Of a stretch of DNA of 64,000 bases, positions 14,771 through 23,242 are shown piece by piece; position 1 is the first letter of the stretch, and every line of letters starts with the position of its first letter. The stretch comes from Actinomadura alba (GTDB lineage Bacteria; Actinomycetota; Actinomycetes; Streptosporangiales; Streptosporangiaceae). Where the stretch lies: assembly GCF_014323705.1 (NCBI RefSeq), contig NZ_JABVEC010000022.1, forward strand, positions 62,001 to 126,000. Reading direction: 5' to 3'. Below the pieces are notes generated by a model. It was not told the origin of the DNA and searched no databases. It saw only the letters and a program-made list of their open reading frames with translations. A program made the position numbers and the translations under genes.

Positions 14771-16255
14771 ATGTCCATTGACGATCTGGAGACTCGTCTG
14801 GTCGCCGCCGCGCGTGCCGCCTTCGCCGAGGCGCGGGAACTGCACTCCGATGAGTCGTTCTACTGCTACGCGCTGTATACCGATGCGTTTGCCGCTTACA
14901 TTTTGCCGACCTGCAGTTCCGAGCAGGGGTTGCTGCAGGTGGCTCGCAGGTACGCCGATGAGTTCGGGCGCACGGTGGCCGAGCAGGCGGATGACCTGCG
15001 ATGGAATCCAGTGGATTCGCCGTACCACATGCTCGGGGAGGAGTATTTCGCCGGAGTCCTCGAGGTGCTCGCGAGCCGAGGCGACCCTTGGCAGCGCGAT
15101 GACGACGGTCTCGATGTCGAGGTGGACGCCCGCATCGAGGCGTGCTTCCGCGCGCTGGCTCGGTTGGACGAGGAGGGGTTCTTCGGTGTCGGCGCGGAAC
15201 GTGACCGGGTGATCGTCACCGTGCTTCAGGGCGACCAGAGCGACCGGAGCCAGTTGGCGAACGCGCAGCGGCTCAACCCGCCCGCCGCCGTCGCGCGCTT
15301 GGCGCGTGACCTGGACGTACCTGAGCCGGTCGGTGAGTTCGCCACCCTCGGCTCGAAGGGCGCGTACCAGATCACCGCGCTGGCGTACGCGGACCGTACG
15401 GGGTTGCTCGTGGCCTGCGGCTCGGACGGCGAGCTGTTCGCCTGGGATCTGGACGGCGATCGTGAGGTCCTGGCCGCCGCGCACTACGAGAATTACTGGG
15501 ACGCCGCGATCTCAGCGGACGGCCGGACGCTGCTGGTGACCGACCACAAGCGGCTGCTGCGCGTCGAACTGCCCAGTGGCGTACGGCACGACCTGGGCGT
15601 TGCGCGCCCGTGGACCATCGCGGTCTCGCCCGATGGCGCGACTGTGGCCGCCGCCTGCAACGGGTTCGTCCAGGCATGTGCCGTCGCCACCGGAGACGAG
15701 CTCTGGCGGCTGGACCGCTCGGCCTCCGTGCTGCGCTTCACCCCGGACGGGACACTGCTGGCGATGGCCTGCGACGGTGCGGACAAGGGGGTCGCGCTGC
15801 TGGACGCCTCCGACGGGTCGCTGCGGCAGGAGCTGTTCCGCGCCGCACCACGGACACACCATTGCCTGGCATGGTCCTCCGACGGTCAGGTCCTGGCGAC
15901 CGGGGAGGAGACGTCAGGGCAGATCCGGCTATGGCACCGGCGAGACGACGAATTCGTCGCCGGGCCGACGTTCGAGGCGCCGACCGCCGAGCCGTCGAAG
16001 CTCAACGGACCCAGGAACCTGGACTTCTCTCCCGATGGGACGCTGCTGGCCTCGGCCGGCAACGGCGATGTCCACGTGTGGGAGGTCGGCACCGGCCGAC
16101 ACCTTCACCGCCTGCGCGGAGCGCAGGAGTCCATGAGCTCCGTCGTCTTCGTCGACGATCACCGCCTCGCCGCAGCCGGTCGGGACGTCGATTCCGGCCC
16201 GCCCGTCCACCTCTGGACCATCGCGGACCGAGGCGCCGTCACCCCCACGAGCTAG
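14771..16255 (+). CDS. DUF4303 domain fused to a WD40 repeat domain
   Basis: This 494-residue cytoplasmic protein has two parts. Residues 1-170 match DUF4303: 'LVAAARAAFAEARELHSDESFYCYALYTD', in outline, then 'WNPVDSPYHMLGEEYF'. Residues 190-490 hold six to seven WD40/YVTN-like blades with recurrent 'L(A/V)..(C/A)GSDG.L..WDL' and 'FSPDGTLLASAGNGDVHVWEV' endings, forming a propeller. DUF4303 proteins occur as immunity-like or SMI1-like partners; the propeller would add protein binding. Start ATG 14771 follows a weak site but matches the family opening. The stop overlaps the relic SDR on the other strand. Confidence 0.75.
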   Translation: MSIDDLETRLVAAARAAFAEARELHSDESFYCYALYTDAFAAYILPTCSSEQGLLQVARRYADEFGRTVAEQADDLRWNPVDSPYHMLGEEYFAGVLEVLASRGDPWQRDDDGLDVEVDARIEACFRALARLDEEGFFGVGAERDRVIVTVLQGDQSDRSQLANAQRLNPPAAVARLARDLDVPEPVGEFATLGSKGAYQITALAYADRTGLLVACGSDGELFAWDLDGDREVLAAAHYENYWDAAISADGRTLLVTDHKRLLRVELPSGVRHDLGVARPWTIAVSPDGATVAAACNGFVQACAVATGDELWRLDRSASVLRFTPDGTLLAMACDGADKGVALLDASDGSLRQELFRAAPRTHHCLAWSSDGQVLATGEETSGQIRLWHRRDDEFVAGPTFEAPTAEPSKLNGPRNLDFSPDGTLLASAGNGDVHVWEVGTGRHLHRLRGAQESMSSVVFVDDHRLAAAGRDVDSGPPVHLWTIADRGAVTPTS

Positions 16256-16510
16256 GTCGTCGCGAATGCGTTCAGGCCGGTGAGTTCGTGCGAGAGGGCC
16301 CACAGACGCATGGCCTGTTCGGGGTCGGTCGCGTGGTCGCGTACGCCGACTTCGGTTTCGGTGCTCCCGGTGGGTTCGGCGATGTCGCAGTCCTCGCAGT
16401 AGACGCTCCCACTCGGGTCCGACGCGTGTCTCGGGGCAGGCCATGATCCCGGCGTTATTGATCACTATGTCGATGCCGCGGCCCGAGGTGACGAGGCGCT
16501 CGGTGAACGC
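16252..16510 (-). pseudogene. Short-chain dehydrogenase relic with both ends joined
   Basis: The minus strand first reads 'GIDIVINNAGIMACPETRVGPEWE' in outline, the SDR NNAG cofactor-site region. Within a few bases, in another frame, it reads 'VYCEDCDIAEPTG' and ends 'RLWALSHELTGLNAF' before TAG at 16252-16254, the typical C-terminus of the same actinobacterial SDR group. The catalytic SYK block and about 100-120 residues between them are gone, and the N-terminal glycine motif is also missing. It follows the aldehyde dehydrogenase gene on the same strand. Confidence 0.75.
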
Positions 16511-16517
16511 CGAGTGT

Positions 16518-17978
16518 TCACATGGGGTAGCCGGCGATGTCGCCTTGGACGGTGACCCACTGGGTTTCGGTGAAGGCCTCGACGTTGGCGGCGGCCCCGC
16601 CGAAGCGGGAGCCGGTGCCGGAGGCGCCTACGCCGCCGAAGGGGGCTACGGCCTCGTCGTCGACGGTCTGGTCGTTGATGTGCACGATGCCGGTCGGGAT
16701 GCGCTCGGCGAGGGCGAGGCCCTTCATCACGTCGCGGGTGAGGATGCCCAGCGACAGGCCGTACTCGGTGTCGGCGGCCAGCGACACCGCCTCCTCGGCG
16801 GTGGCGAAGCTCATCACCGGGGCGACCGGCCCGAAGACCTCCTGCGCGTACGCCGGGCTCTGCGGGGTGAGGTCGGCGAGCACGGTCGGCCGGTAGAACA
16901 GGTCCTCGTACGTGCCGCCGGCGGCCAGGCGCGCGCCCGCGTCCACGCTGCCCGTGACGAGTGAGTGGATCTTGTCGCGCTGCCCGGCGTCGATGATCGG
17001 GCCCAGCGCGACCTGCTCGGTCGCCGGGTCGCCGACCGGCAGCCCGTCGGCCTTGGCGACGAGGCGCTCGATGTACTCCTCGGCCAGGGACTCGTGCACG
17101 AGGTGCCGGCCGGTGGTCATGCAGATCTGTCCCTGGTGGAAGTACGAGCCCCAGGTTCCCGCGCTGACGGCCAGGTCGAGGTCGGCATCGTCGAGGACGA
17201 TGAGCGCGGAGTTGCCGCCGAGTTCCAGATGCGCGCGCTTGAGATGGCGGGCGGCGAGCTCGCCGACCTGCCGGCCGGCCGCCGTGGAACCGGTAAAGGA
17301 GATCACGCGGACCCGGGGCTCCGCGACCAGCGCCCGTCCCGTGTCGGCCCCGCCCGGCAGCACGTGGAGCAGGCCGTCGGGCAGGCCGGCCTCCTCGAAG
17401 ACCCGGGCGAGCACCACGCCGCCGCTCACCGCCGTACGGGGGTCGGGCTTGAGCAGCACGGCGTTGCCGAGCGCCAGGGCGGGCGCCACTGAGCGGATGG
17501 CGAGGATCAGCGGGACGTTGAAGGGGGCGATGACGCCGACCACGCCGACGGGGAGCCGGCGGGCCAGGCTGAGTCGCTTCTTGGCGGTCGGCAGGATCTC
17601 GCCCGGCGGCCGCGAGGGCAGGGCGGCGGCCTCGTAGCATTCCTGGGCCGCGACGTGGGTCTCGAACGCCGCCTTGCCGGGGATCGATCCGGCCTCCCGG
17701 ACGATCCACCACTGGATCTCCTCAGCCGCCTCCTCGAACAGGGCGGCGGCGCGGCGCAGCACGGCCGCCCGCTCCTCGAACGAGGTCTCGGCCCAGGCCC
17801 GCTGGGCGGCGGCGGCCTGCTCGGCCGCCCGCGCGACGTCCCGTTCGTCCGCTATGCCGGTACGGCCGAGCTCCGACCCGGTCGCGGGCTCGACGACGGC
17901 GGCGTCCCCGCCGGAGGAACTCGTCCAGCCGCCACTGAAGATCGATCCGGTCCAGACCTTCGGATCCAGCAGTGACAT
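16518..17978 (-). CDS. Aldehyde dehydrogenase, benzaldehyde-dehydrogenase-like
   Basis: This 486-residue cytoplasmic NAD(P)-dependent enzyme oxidises an aldehyde (aromatic by closest resemblance) to the acid. It shows the full set: 'VVGVIAPFNVPL' near 150, 'LLKPDPRTAVSGG' cofactor Lys near 176, 'SFTGSTAAGR' near 225, 'LELGGNSALIV' with the general-base Glu near 248, and the nucleophile in 'GQICMTTGR' near 282. The C-terminal 'FGGVGASGTGSRFGG' replaces the usual KESG loop. Length is normal. Downstream lies an SDR relic and upstream a broken sugar-ABC ATPase, so any original pathway context is degraded. Confidence 0.88.
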   Translation of the reverse strand: MSLLDPKVWTGSIFSGGWTSSSGGDAAVVEPATGSELGRTGIADERDVARAAEQAAAAQRAWAETSFEERAAVLRRAAALFEEAAEEIQWWIVREAGSIPGKAAFETHVAAQECYEAAALPSRPPGEILPTAKKRLSLARRLPVGVVGVIAPFNVPLILAIRSVAPALALGNAVLLKPDPRTAVSGGVVLARVFEEAGLPDGLLHVLPGGADTGRALVAEPRVRVISFTGSTAAGRQVGELAARHLKRAHLELGGNSALIVLDDADLDLAVSAGTWGSYFHQGQICMTTGRHLVHESLAEEYIERLVAKADGLPVGDPATEQVALGPIIDAGQRDKIHSLVTGSVDAGARLAAGGTYEDLFYRPTVLADLTPQSPAYAQEVFGPVAPVMSFATAEEAVSLAADTEYGLSLGILTRDVMKGLALAERIPTGIVHINDQTVDDEAVAPFGGVGASGTGSRFGGAAANVEAFTETQWVTVQGDIAGYPM

Positions 17979-17979
17979 C

Positions 17980-18362
17980 TCATCCTCCGGTTTCCGGGGC
18001 CGCGAACCCCGGGTTCATGGCCAGGCTCAGTTCCTGCTCGGACAGCCCGTCGCCCGAGAGCGTGGCCACGATCCGGCCGTGCTGGAAGACGGCGACCCGG
18101 TCGCAGAGCGCGACCAGTTCGGTCAGATCAGTTGAAGAGACAATAACTATCTTTCGAACCTCCGCAAGACCCCGGACAAGACGGTGCATCTCGGCGCGCG
18201 CACCGACGTCGACGCCACGTGTGGGGTCGTCGAGGACCACCACGGCCGTTCTCGCCGACCAGGGCGTGCACTTCGCCGCGCCCGAGGATGATGCCGGCGG
18301 AGTCCAGCGCGGTGACGCCGCCGTACCGTTTGGTGAGGTCTTGGGCGACGAGCTCGCGTGGA
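17980..18362 (-). pseudogene. Sugar ABC-transporter ATPase relic (RbsA/XylG-like) with internal deletion
   Basis: From 18362 downward the frame reads 'ELVAQDLTKRYGGVTALDSAG', then 'GEVHALVGENG', the start of a RbsA-type first ATPase domain cut exactly at Walker A. It then continues in another frame with 'VVVLDDPTRGVDVGARAEM' and 'IVIVSSTDLTELVALCDRV', the end of the second ATPase domain, to TGA at 17980. Intact proteins have about 500 residues; roughly 350 are missing. The permease and binding-protein genes are absent. Confidence 0.82.
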
Positions 18363-18713
18363 TCAGGCCGACGCCTGCAGGGCCGCGAGCGTGAACACGA
18401 GCACGAGGAACACGACGTCGAGGGCGACCGTCGTCGCCGGGTCCCGGACCTTCAGCCGGCTGATGATCGCACCGATCATCAGCAGGGCCAGGCCGAGGGC
18501 CGCGGCCACGCCGAGCACCGGCACTGCGAGGCCGACCAGCAGGCCGACGCCGCCCGCGGCCTCGAGGACGCCGATCACCCGCCACAGGCTCGGTGACAGG
18601 CCGAGGCGGTCGCGGACGTTCGATGCCTGCGCCAAGTTCAAGACCTTGATCCCGCCCGTCGCGATGAACAGGAGGCCAAGGATCAGCGATAGCGCGATGG
18701 TCGTGGTGTTCAC
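18363..18713 (-). CDS. DoxX family membrane protein
   Basis: This 116-residue protein has four transmembrane helices: 'IALSLILGLLFIATGGIKVL', 'VIGVLEAAGGVGLLVGL', 'VLGVAAALGLALLMIGAI' and 'LDVVFLVLVFTLAAL'. The order and the 'ATGGIKVLN' and 'RDRLGLSPSLWRVIGVLEAAGGVGLL' features are those of DoxX-like proteins, linked in some bacteria to redox or thiol stress at the membrane; the activity is not established. GTG at 18713 is used because the upstream extension is Arg-rich. It ends one base before the ABC relic and probably shared its transcript. Confidence 0.78.
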   Translation of the reverse strand: MNTTTIALSLILGLLFIATGGIKVLNLAQASNVRDRLGLSPSLWRVIGVLEAAGGVGLLVGLAVPVLGVAAALGLALLMIGAIISRLKVRDPATTVALDVVFLVLVFTLAALQASA

Positions 18714-18888
18714 CGGCGTCCTTCGGGGTCGAGTCGGATGACGAGCCAGTCTGATCACCAAGGGCGGTCCGCGGCAATGGCGCCGGTGAATCCGCCGGTG
18801 CCGAAGGCGGGTGCGAAGCGGGCCCGCCGGGTCGGGCACAATGGCGCTGCGAAAGGCACGGCGGCGGTTGTTCTGGGAAGGGGATCCG

Positions 18889-19881
18889 GTGGCGGACATC
18901 GCGCGCGTCTGTGTGGTCGGGGCCGGTGCGATCGGTGGTTACCTCGGGGCCAGCCTGGCGGCGGCGGGATGCGTCACGAGCGCGGTCGCGCGGAACGCGA
19001 CCCTCGGCGCGCTGCGCGAACACGGCTGGCGGCTGCGCACCGCCGAGGGGCTGATCACCGCGCCGGTCCAGGCCAGTGACGACCCCGCCGAGCTCGGCCC
19101 GCAGGACGTGGTCGTGATCGCAGTGAAGGCCCCGGCGCTGGCGGAGATCGCCACCCGCATCGCGCCGCTGCTGGGCCCCGAGACGGTCGTCGTCGCCGCC
19201 ATGAACGGCGTGCCCTGGTGGTTCTTCGACGGATTCGGCGGGCCGTGCGAGGGGCTCCGGCTCGCCTCGGCCGACGCCGGCGGCGCCATGGCCGCCGCGG
19301 TCGACCGGGGGCGCGTCGTCGGCTGCGTCGTACACACGTCGTGCAGTGTGCCCGAGCCCGGCGTGGTGCAGCACGGAGCCGGCCGGGGCTTCATCCTGGG
19401 GGAGCCGGACGGCACCGTGACCGGCCGGGTGTCCGCGATCGCCGACCTGCTGGCCTCGGCGGGTCTCGAGCCGACCGTGTCGAGCTCCATCCGCTCCGAC
19501 ATCTGGTACAAGCTCTGGGGCAACATGACCATGAACCCGGTGTCCGTGCTCACCGGGGCCACGTCGGACCTGATCCTCGATGACCCGCTGGTGAACGGCT
19601 TCTGCCAGGCCGTCATGGCCGAGGCGGCCCGGATTGGGGCCAGGATCGGCTGCCCGATCGAGCAGAGCCCGGCGGAGCGCAACGCCGTGACCCGGCGGCT
19701 CGGCGCGATGCGGACCTCGATGCTCCAGGACGCCGAGGCGGGCAAGTCCCTGGAGCTCGACGCACTGGTGACCAGCGTGCGCGAGATCGCCCAGGCCGTC
19801 GGCGAGCCGACGCCGATGGTCGATGCGCTGCTCGGGCTCACCCGCCTCAACGCCCGCGTCCGCGGCCTCTACCCCTGGTAA
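18889..19881 (+). CDS. Ketopantoate reductase family oxidoreductase (PanE/ApbA-like)
   Basis: This 330-residue NADPH-dependent reductase begins with the Rossmann motif 'VCVVGAGAIGGYLGASLAAAG' (GxGxxG near residue 11, in outline). 'VVIAVKAPAL' near 78 and 'KLWGNMTMNPVS' near 205 (Lys and Asn of the active site) follow, and the helical C-terminal domain closes with 'LELDALVTSVREIAQAVGEPTPMVDAL'. Family members reduce ketopantoate to pantoate, but many actinomycetes have several paralogues with other 2-keto acids, so panE is not asserted. GTG at 18889 follows GGAAGGGG; two upstream ATG codons would add a poor leader. Confidence 0.83.
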   Translation: MADIARVCVVGAGAIGGYLGASLAAAGCVTSAVARNATLGALREHGWRLRTAEGLITAPVQASDDPAELGPQDVVVIAVKAPALAEIATRIAPLLGPETVVVAAMNGVPWWFFDGFGGPCEGLRLASADAGGAMAAAVDRGRVVGCVVHTSCSVPEPGVVQHGAGRGFILGEPDGTVTGRVSAIADLLASAGLEPTVSSSIRSDIWYKLWGNMTMNPVSVLTGATSDLILDDPLVNGFCQAVMAEAARIGARIGCPIEQSPAERNAVTRRLGAMRTSMLQDAEAGKSLELDALVTSVREIAQAVGEPTPMVDALLGLTRLNARVRGLYPW

Positions 19882-19889
19882 CAAAAGGA

Positions 19890-19937
19890 GACGATCAAGC
19901 ATCGGGGTACTCATAGCGACCTCAATGCTTGATCGTC
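19890..19937 (+). repeat. Hairpin repeat 1 (13-bp perfect stem)
   Basis: GACGATCAAGCAT at 19890-19902 pairs perfectly with ATGCTTGATCGTC at 19925-19937 around a 22-nt loop, 8 bases after the reductase stop codon. The loop includes CTCATAGCGACC, shared with the second hairpin 48 bases further on. It may serve as a terminator. Confidence 0.75.
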
Positions 19938-19984
19938 ATAGAACCGGGTGCCAGATGGATCGGCTGTTCGACCGTGGCGGTGAC

Positions 19985-20026
19985 GATCAAGGAACGTGGC
20001 ACTCAGAGCGACCCTGATCCTTGATC
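19985..20026 (+). repeat. Hairpin repeat 2 (9-bp stem, same loop family)
   Basis: GATCAAGGA at 19985-19993 pairs with TCCTTGATC at 20018-20026 around a 24-nt loop containing CACTCAGAGCGACCC. Stem sequence differs from repeat 1 on both arms together (covariation), while the loop core is kept, which indicates a mobile or selected hairpin family rather than chance. Confidence 0.72.
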
Positions 20027-20151
20027 AACTTGGTGCGTCGCGACTCGGCTGAGAAGTCACTCTGCCTGTGGCGGGTCCGCCGATGCCGGGCGGGGTGGCT
20101 CTCGATGTCCGGTTTCGACATCTCGCCACCTCGTGCCCTACGGTCGGGCCC

Positions 20152-21072
20152 ATGTCGGCGATACACGATGTGCGGCTGTCCACCGAGGTCCGCGACGCTC
20201 TGGAGCGGGGCCTGCCGGTAGTGGCCCTCGAGTCCACGATCATCGCGCACGGGCTGCCCCGGCCGCGCAACCTCGAGGTGGCGGGCGAGCTGGAACGGCT
20301 CGTGCGCGACGGCGGAGCGGTTCCCGCGACGATCGCGGTGCTCGACGGGGTGGCGCACGTCGGGCTGGACGAGAAGGCCCTCGACCGGGTCGCCTTCGAC
20401 GAGGACCTGCGCAAGTTCGGCAACCGTGACCTGGCCGTCGCGCTCGGCACCGGCGCGAGCGGCGCGACGACGGTGTCGGCCACCGCGTCGCTGGCGGCGC
20501 GGGCCGGTATCCGCGTGTTCGCCACCGGCGGTCTCGGCGGCGTGCACCGAGGATGGCGGTTCAGCCAGGACGAGTCCGCCGACCTCAACGTACTCAGCCG
20601 CACCCGGATCACGGTGGTCTGCGCCGGCGTCAAGTCGATCCTCGACGTGCCCGCGACGCTCCAGCGGCTGGAGACCCTCAACGTCGGCGTCGCCGGATAC
20701 CGCACAGCCGTCTTCCCCGGCTTCTACCTGCACAGCTCCGGTGAGCCGGTGGACTGGACCCTCGACTCGCCGGGGCAGGTTGCGGCCGTCATGCGCGCGC
20801 AGGACGTCCTCGGCGGCCCGGAGACCGCGCTGATCGTCGCCAACCCGGTGCCCGAGAACGAGCAGCTCGACCCGGCCCTGCACGACCGCGTCCTCGCCGG
20901 GGCCCTCGAGGCGGCCGAGCGCGAGGGCGTCACGGGCCAGGCCATCACGCCCTTCCTGCTCGACCAGCTGATGCGGCAGACCGGTGGCGCCTCGCTGGAG
21001 GCCAATCTCGCCGCCGTACGCGGCAACGTACGGCTCGCGGCCGAGATCGCGGTGTCCTGGACGACCGGCTGA
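20152..21072 (+). CDS. psuG: Pseudouridine-5'-phosphate glycosidase
   Basis: This 306-residue cytoplasmic enzyme reversibly cleaves the C-C glycosidic bond of pseudouridine 5'-phosphate, giving uracil and ribose 5-phosphate. Conserved blocks are 'VALESTIIAHGLPRPRN' near residue 25, 'PATIAVLDGVAHVGL', 'ALGTGASGATTVSATASLAARAGI' in outline (T-T-V-S-A-T), 'FATGGLGGVHRG' near 128, 'VCAGVKSILD' with the catalytic Lys, 'GYRTAVFPGFY', and 'ANPVPENEQL'. ATG at 20152 gives the standard length. It directly overlaps or abuts the PfkB kinase gene, the usual psuG-psuK arrangement. Confidence 0.92.
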   Translation: MSAIHDVRLSTEVRDALERGLPVVALESTIIAHGLPRPRNLEVAGELERLVRDGGAVPATIAVLDGVAHVGLDEKALDRVAFDEDLRKFGNRDLAVALGTGASGATTVSATASLAARAGIRVFATGGLGGVHRGWRFSQDESADLNVLSRTRITVVCAGVKSILDVPATLQRLETLNVGVAGYRTAVFPGFYLHSSGEPVDWTLDSPGQVAAVMRAQDVLGGPETALIVANPVPENEQLDPALHDRVLAGALEAAEREGVTGQAITPFLLDQLMRQTGGASLEANLAAVRGNVRLAAEIAVSWTTG

Positions 21073-21986
21073 ACGGGCGCGGGCTGCTCGTCGTCGGCGA
21101 CGTCGTCACCGACGTGCTGGTGCTGCACGACGCTCGGGCGGGGGTCGAGACCGACGTGCCGGCCGATATCGAGGTACGGCCGGGCGGGTCCGGAGCCAAC
21201 ACCGCCGCCTGGGCGGCCTCACTCGGCGCGGACGTCCGGATGCTGGCTCGGGTCGGCGTGGACTCGGCGGCCTGGCACCACGCGCACCTGGCCGACGCCG
21301 GCGTACGGCCGGTCCTGCGCCCGGACGCCGAGCGGCCGACGGCCACGATCGTCGTCATGGTCGATCCGACCGGTGAGCGGACGATGCTCACCGACCGCGG
21401 CGCCGGCGGCTTCCTCGGGCCGGACGACTGGGACGATGACCTGCTGGACGGGGTCGCGCACGTGCACGTGTCCGGGTACACGCTGTTCACCCGTTCCGGC
21501 GCCGAGTTGGCCCGGCTCGTGATGGCGCGGGCACATGGGCGGGGCATCACCATCAGCGTCGACCCGGCCTCGACCGGGTTCCTGGCCGAGTTCGGCGTAC
21601 ACCGCTTCGTGGCGGCCACCGCGGAGGCCGACGTGCTGCTGCCCAACCGGGACGAGGCGCTGCTCCTGGCGGGCGTCGCGGACGAGGTGGCCGCCGCGGC
21701 GTACCTCGGCGGGCGCTACGGTCTGGCGGTCGTCAAGCTGGGCGCCGACGGAGCCCTCGTGGCGGGAGGCGCGGGCGATCCCGACCCGGTGCCCGCCGTA
21801 CCCGCCCCGGTGCTGGACTCGACCGGTGCGGGCGACGCGTTCGCCGGCGGGTTCCTCGCCGCGCGACTACGCGGCGCGGCGGACCGCGACGCGGTCGCCG
21901 CCGGGTGCCGCGCGGGAGCGCGGGCGGTGTCCCGGATAGGCGGCCGGCCGGCGCTGGACGGGGACGTGCGCGCTCCTCGTCACTGA
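21069..21986 (+). CDS. psuK: PfkB-family carbohydrate kinase, probable pseudouridine kinase
   Basis: This ribokinase-like kinase probably phosphorylates pseudouridine for PsuG, encoded immediately upstream. It has 'GGSGANTAAWAASLGADVRMLARVG', in outline, near residue 45, 'PTATIVVMVDPTGERTML', and the C-terminal anion-hole/catalytic motif 'DSTGAGDAFAGGFLA' near 255. The first beta strand 'GRGLLVVGDVVTD' lies upstream of the first ordinary start codon (GTG at 21114). The only position that includes it is CTG at 21069, whose sequence CTGA overlaps the psuG stop just as an ATGA junction would. I therefore mark 21069, with GTG 21114 as the conservative alternative. Confidence 0.8.
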   Translation: MNGRGLLVVGDVVTDVLVLHDARAGVETDVPADIEVRPGGSGANTAAWAASLGADVRMLARVGVDSAAWHHAHLADAGVRPVLRPDAERPTATIVVMVDPTGERTMLTDRGAGGFLGPDDWDDDLLDGVAHVHVSGYTLFTRSGAELARLVMARAHGRGITISVDPASTGFLAEFGVHRFVAATAEADVLLPNRDEALLLAGVADEVAAAAYLGGRYGLAVVKLGADGALVAGGAGDPDPVPAVPAPVLDSTGAGDAFAGGFLAARLRGAADRDAVAAGCRAGARAVSRIGGRPALDGDVRAPRH

Positions 21987-22267
21987 GACGTTCCCCTCGC
22001 GCTCAGGTTCTCGTCGTGCATCCGGGACGCGGCGAGGAGCTCGGCCAGGCCGTCGGCCTCCTCGACGGTCAGCACCACCGTCTCGCTGCTTTCGTCGTGC
22101 AACTGCTTCTTGTCGTGCTTCGTTTCTCCTCGGGCTCCGCGCGCGTTCTTCTCGTGCTCGGTTTCTTCTCATGCTCCGCGCAGACGCGCTTTGGCGTTCT
22201 CGCGTGCGCACAGCGGTCGCATCGGCGGGATCGGCCGGCCGGATCCGCCGGCCGATCCCACCGGGTA
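21987..22267. other. Intergenic stretch, possible small reading frame on the minus strand
   Basis: About 280 bases lie between convergent genes. A minus-strand frame ending with TGA at 21984-21986 reads 'SETVVLTVEEADGLAELLAASRMHDENL', shown in outline, with good amphipathic character, but it has only a TTG near 22098 as possible start. It may be a 35-40 residue gene or the tail of a lost one. A diverged 40-bp tandem duplication lies at 22106-22186. Confidence 0.4.
22106..22186 (+). repeat. Diverged 40-bp tandem duplication
   Basis: Two adjacent units of about 40 bases share CTTCTTGTCGTGCT/TTCTTCTCGTGCTC, GTTTCTCCTC/GTTTCTTCTC and GGCTCCGCGC/ATGCTCCGCGC. The DNA is pyrimidine-rich on this strand and is not part of a recognised gene. 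Confidence 0.55.
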
Positions 22268-23242
22268 CTAATCGGCGGCCCGCCGCAGCGTGCGGGCGAT
22301 GGCGAGCTGGGCGGCGGCCTGGGCCGAGGCACCGCCCTCGTGCTCGTTGAACGGCCAGACCTTGATGTCCTTCTCTCCGGCGTAGTGGTTGTAGGCGGCG
22401 AACACCGTCGACGGCGGAGTGATCGCGTCGCGCAGGCCCACCGAGAACAGCGCGGGTGTGGTGTTCCTGGCGGCGAAGTTCACCCCGTCGAAGTGGTCGA
22501 GGGTCGCGAAGACCTGGTCCACCAGGTGCCGCTGCGTCTGCAGGAACCGGCTGAGCTCGGCGTACGGATCGGCGTCGGTGATCTCGCAGGCCCGCCGGAT
22601 ATGGGTCATGAACGGGACGTCGATGAAGGCGTGCCGCAGGCCCGGCACCAGCGCGCTCACCGCCATCGCGGTGCCGCCGCCCTGACTGCCGCCGGCCACC
22701 ACGATCTCGGCGGCGTCCACGAGCGGATGGGAGCGGGCAGCCTCGACCGCGCGTACGCCGTCGGTGTAGAGCCGCCGGTAGTAGTAGTCCCCGGGGTCGA
22801 GCACGCCGAGCGTCAGCCGGCCGGGCACCATCGGCCCGGTGCCGCCCACGGGGTCCGCGGTGTCGCCCGGCATCCGGCTGCCGCCCTGGCCGCGCGAGTC
22901 CATGACGAACACCGCCCACCCGGCCGCCGGCCACAGCAGCCAGTCGTGCGGCGTGCCGCGGCCGCCGTTGTAGCCGATGTACTGCACCACGCAGGGGAGC
23001 GGACCGGTGGCCGAGGCGGGCACGATCAGCCAGCCCTTGACGGGATGGCCGCCGAAGCCCGCGAAGGTCACGTCGTAGGTGCGTACGAGCGACAGGCCGG
23101 TGTCGACCTCGGTGAAGACGGCGTCGAGATCGTGCTTGCGGGCCTCCTCGAGCGTGCGGTTCCAGAACGCGTCGAAGTCGGCGGGCTCGTGCCTCGGCGG
23201 GAGGTAGCCGCGCAGTTGGTCGAGGGGCATGTCGATGAACAT
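22268..23242 (-). CDS. Acetylxylan esterase / cephalosporin-C deacetylase (CE7 family)
   Basis: This 324-residue alpha/beta hydrolase removes acetyl groups from xylo-oligosaccharides or related acetyl esters, and is cytoplasmic because no signal peptide is present. CE7 marks are 'PADFDAFWNRTLEEAR' at residues 20-35, 'VQYIGYNGGRGTPHDWLLWPAAGWAVFVMDSRGQGGS' in outline (RGQ motif), the nucleophile elbow 'GGSQGGG' near residue 185, the acid 'GLRDAITPPSTVF' and the catalytic His in 'FNEHEGG' near 300. ATG at 23242 follows GGGAGAAAACG. Length is typical. It would support plant-polymer use together with the GH12 cellulase further along. Confidence 0.87.
   Translation of the reverse strand: MFIDMPLDQLRGYLPPRHEPADFDAFWNRTLEEARKHDLDAVFTEVDTGLSLVRTYDVTFAGFGGHPVKGWLIVPASATGPLPCVVQYIGYNGGRGTPHDWLLWPAAGWAVFVMDSRGQGGSRMPGDTADPVGGTGPMVPGRLTLGVLDPGDYYYRRLYTDGVRAVEAARSHPLVDAAEIVVAGGSQGGGTAMAVSALVPGLRHAFIDVPFMTHIRRACEITDADPYAELSRFLQTQRHLVDQVFATLDHFDGVNFAARNTTPALFSVGLRDAITPPSTVFAAYNHYAGEKDIKVWPFNEHEGGASAQAAAQLAIARTLRRAAD

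Noticed and set aside
18738..19079. Plus-strand frame overlapping the ketopantoate-reductase-family gene
   Set aside because: It is the shadow of the reductase reading frame, with Arg/Gly-rich composition.
22069..22332. Minus-strand Lys/Glu/Arg-rich frame after the CE7 esterase
   Set aside because: It is driven by the purine-rich tandem duplication and overlaps the esterase end; no independent support for a gene.
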